From Maricaulis maris MCS10 (GTDB lineage: Bacteria > Pseudomonadota > Alphaproteobacteria > Caulobacterales > Maricaulaceae): 64,000 nucleotides of DNA. Shown in pieces: positions 62,505 to 64,000 of this stretch. The stretch spans positions 620,001 through 684,000 of the forward strand of contig NC_008347.1 in the NCBI RefSeq assembly GCF_000014745.1, given 5' to 3'. The position numbers and the translations under genes are program-made. How positions within the stretch are numbered: the first letter of the stretch is position 1; each line of letters begins with the position of its first letter. The notes under the pieces are model-generated. The model was not told the origin of the DNA. It saw only the letters and a list, made by a program, of their open reading frames with translations, and did not search any database.

Positions 62505-64000
62505 TCAGCCCGCCGCCAGGGCCGCCAGCCGCGCATAGAGGCCGTCATCATTGGCCGCCAGCTCGTCATGCGTGCCCTGCTCGACGATCCGGCCCTGGTT
62601 GAAGACCAGGATGCGGTCGGCATTGCGAATGGTCGACAGGCGGTGGGCGATGAGGATGGTCGTGCGTCCGTCCATCACCGCTTCCATCGCCGCCTGCACA
62701 TCGCGCTCGGTCTCGTTGTCGAGGCTGGAGGTCGCCTCGTCGAGGATGAGGATGGGGGCATCGGTGAGGATGGCCCGGGCGATGGCGACCCGCTGGCGTT
62801 CGCCGCCTGACAGCTTCACTCCGCGCTCGCCGACCAGCGTGTCATAGCCTTTCGGCAGACGCTGGATGAAGGCATCGGCATGGGCCGCCCTTGCCGCCGC
62901 GACGATATCGTCGGCAGTGGCTTCGGGGGCGCCATAGGCGATGTTCTCGGCGATGGTACGGTGAAACAGGGCCGGGTCCTGCGGCACCAGCGCTACGTTG
63001 CGGCGCAGGCTGTCCTGCGTCACGCCGCGCACATCCTGGCCGTCGATCCGCACCGCGCCCTCATTCACGTCATAGAGGCGCTGGACCAGCTTGACGAAGG
63101 TCGACTTGCCCGAGCCGGTCGGTCCGACCAGCGCCACCGTCTCACCCGGATCGATCTCCAGCGAGAAATCGGCATAGAGCGGCCGTGTCTGGCCGGCATA
63201 GGTGAAGCCTACCTCGTCGAAATGGATCGCACCGCGGTCACGGCGGAAGTCAGGCGCATCGTCATGATCACCGACATCGCTCTCCTGCAGGTCGAAGATC
63301 GCCAGGTCCTGGATCTCGTCCATGCCGCGCTGGACCTGCTGCACCTGTTCACCGAAGCGCCGCATATAGCCGGACACGATCATGTAGGCGGTCAGCGCTG
63401 CCACCACATCGCCGGCCGAGGCCGCACCGCGCGACCATTGCCAGACCAGCAGGCCGACCAGGGCTGCCTGCATGGTCAGGTCGGTGATGATGTTGACCAG
63501 CCAGGAATTGACGAAGCGCAGCCAGGTCTTCTTGGTCTCGGTGCGCCAGCGCCAGGTGAGCTCATGGAAGCGGGCATCCTCGCGGGCCTCGGCACCGAAG
63601 CTCTTGACGGTCGCGACGCCACCGATCGAATCCGCCAGCGCGCCGCCGATCTCGCTGTCGAGCGCGTTCGAGCGGATATTCTGGGGGCGGATATAGTAGC
63701 GGCTCAGCAGCAGCGAGGAGGTCACGAAGGCAGCCATGACGACAAAGACCACGCCGCCGACCAGCGGCCAGCGCAGCGCCATCATGCCGGCAATGCCCAG
63801 CATCACCCCGACCGAGGGCGCAATGCCCATGAAGATGTTCACCGTGACATTGTCATAGGCCCACATGCCGCGCGTGATCTTGCGCACCACCGAACCGGCA
63901 AAGGTATTGGCGTGCCAGTCCAGCGAGAAGCGTTGCACCCGCGCAAAAGCGTGCGTGGTCAGATCCGCCATGTTGGCCGAGGAAAACGGCACTTCGCAGC
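62505..64000 (-). CDS. ABC transporter, fused permease/ATPase (exporter type), N-terminus outside window
   Basis: At least 495 residues visible; the gene continues past the right edge, since a type IV exporter half-transporter is usually about 600 residues and the first helices are missing. A membrane domain with several helices is followed by the ATPase: Walker A GPTGSGKSTFVKLVQRLYD, signature LSGGERQRVAIARAIL, Walker B ILILDEATSSLD and switch His in LIAHRLSTIRNAD. It is an exporter of lipid, drug or peptide type; the substrate cannot be read. It lies about 115 bases upstream of the thioredoxin-like gene on the same strand. Confidence 0.93.
   Translation of the reverse strand, partial: CEVPFSSANMADLTTHAFARVQRFSLDWHANTFAGSVVRKITRGMWAYDNVTVNIFMGIAPSVGVMLGIAGMMALRWPLVGGVVFVVMAAFVTSSLLLSRYYIRPQNIRSNALDSEIGGALADSIGGVATVKSFGAEAREDARFHELTWRWRTETKKTWLRFVNSWLVNIITDLTMQAALVGLLVWQWSRGAASAGDVVAALTAYMIVSGYMRRFGEQVQQVQRGMDEIQDLAIFDLQESDVGDHDDAPDFRRDRGAIHFDEVGFTYAGQTRPLYADFSLEIDPGETVALVGPTGSGKSTFVKLVQRLYDVNEGAVRIDGQDVRGVTQDSLRRNVALVPQDPALFHRTIAENIAYGAPEATADDIVAAARAAHADAFIQRLPKGYDTLVGERGVKLSGGERQRVAIARAILTDAPILILDEATSSLDNETERDVQAAMEAVMDGRTTILIAHRLSTIRNADRILVFNQGRIVEQGTHDELAANDDGLYARLAALAAG

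Overview
The window reads as chromosome of a high-GC alphaproteobacterium of the Caulobacter/Hyphomonas/Maricaulis branch, most likely Maricaulis-like. That placement is inferred from a PodJ-type polarity protein with GANTC and CtrA-like sites upstream, an RpoH of alphaproteobacterial type, the TIGR02186-TauE/SafE pair, an alphaproteobacterial SerC and many small secreted proteins. I found no rRNA, tRNA, CRISPR array or complete insertion sequence. Genes are dense and on both strands.

Layout. 1-7.6 kb: end of a PdeM-like phosphoesterase, DUF3429, TIGR02186 and TauE/SafE genes, podJ-like gene and a secreted protein. 7.7-16.8 kb: a fatty-acid beta-oxidation cluster (MerR regulator, two acyl-CoA dehydrogenases, thiolase, FadJ-like fusion). 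It is interrupted by a PaiB-like gene and a DUF559 endonuclease gene lying between copies of a palindromic repeat. 16.8-20.8 kb: an accessory stretch with a duplicated terminator around an orphan gene, a large palindromic element, a GNRA-hairpin-rich untranslated stretch, and a GT2 plus NDP-hexose 2,3-dehydratase pair. 21-40 kb: mostly housekeeping and scattered genes (GST, ankyrin protein, LysR, thiD, EamA, class V aminotransferase, serC, PagL-like, purA, transporter, acyltransferase, AraC, beta-lactamase-like hydrolase).

40.4-44.1 kb is the most interesting functional unit. A TPP riboswitch is followed by four overlapping genes (YjbR/MmcQ, secreted metallo-beta-lactamase-fold hydrolase, PH-like membrane protein, thiC), so three genes with no known thiamine role appear to be under thiamine control. 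44.1-46.7 kb is an accessory island. It holds a duplicated thiC 3' end, a REPIN-like element, an AT-rich gene for a TIR/deoxyribosyltransferase-like protein, a second copy of the large palindromic element, a PD-(D/E)XK-like gene and several intergenic repeats.

46.7-64 kb: small secreted proteins, XRE-2TM regulator, GFA protein, DUF481 outer-membrane protein, ECF sigma/DUF6768 pair, rpoH, a YhhN membrane protein, an esterase, a third palindromic element, a V8-like protease with three Cys-rich repeats, PhzF, a thioredoxin-fold protein and an ABC exporter cut by the window end.

The large palindrome (17.4, 45.5 and 58.5 kb) has a fixed frame and an exactly 26-bp inner stem. In one copy the middle of the stem is replaced on both arms, so pairing rather than sequence is what is kept.
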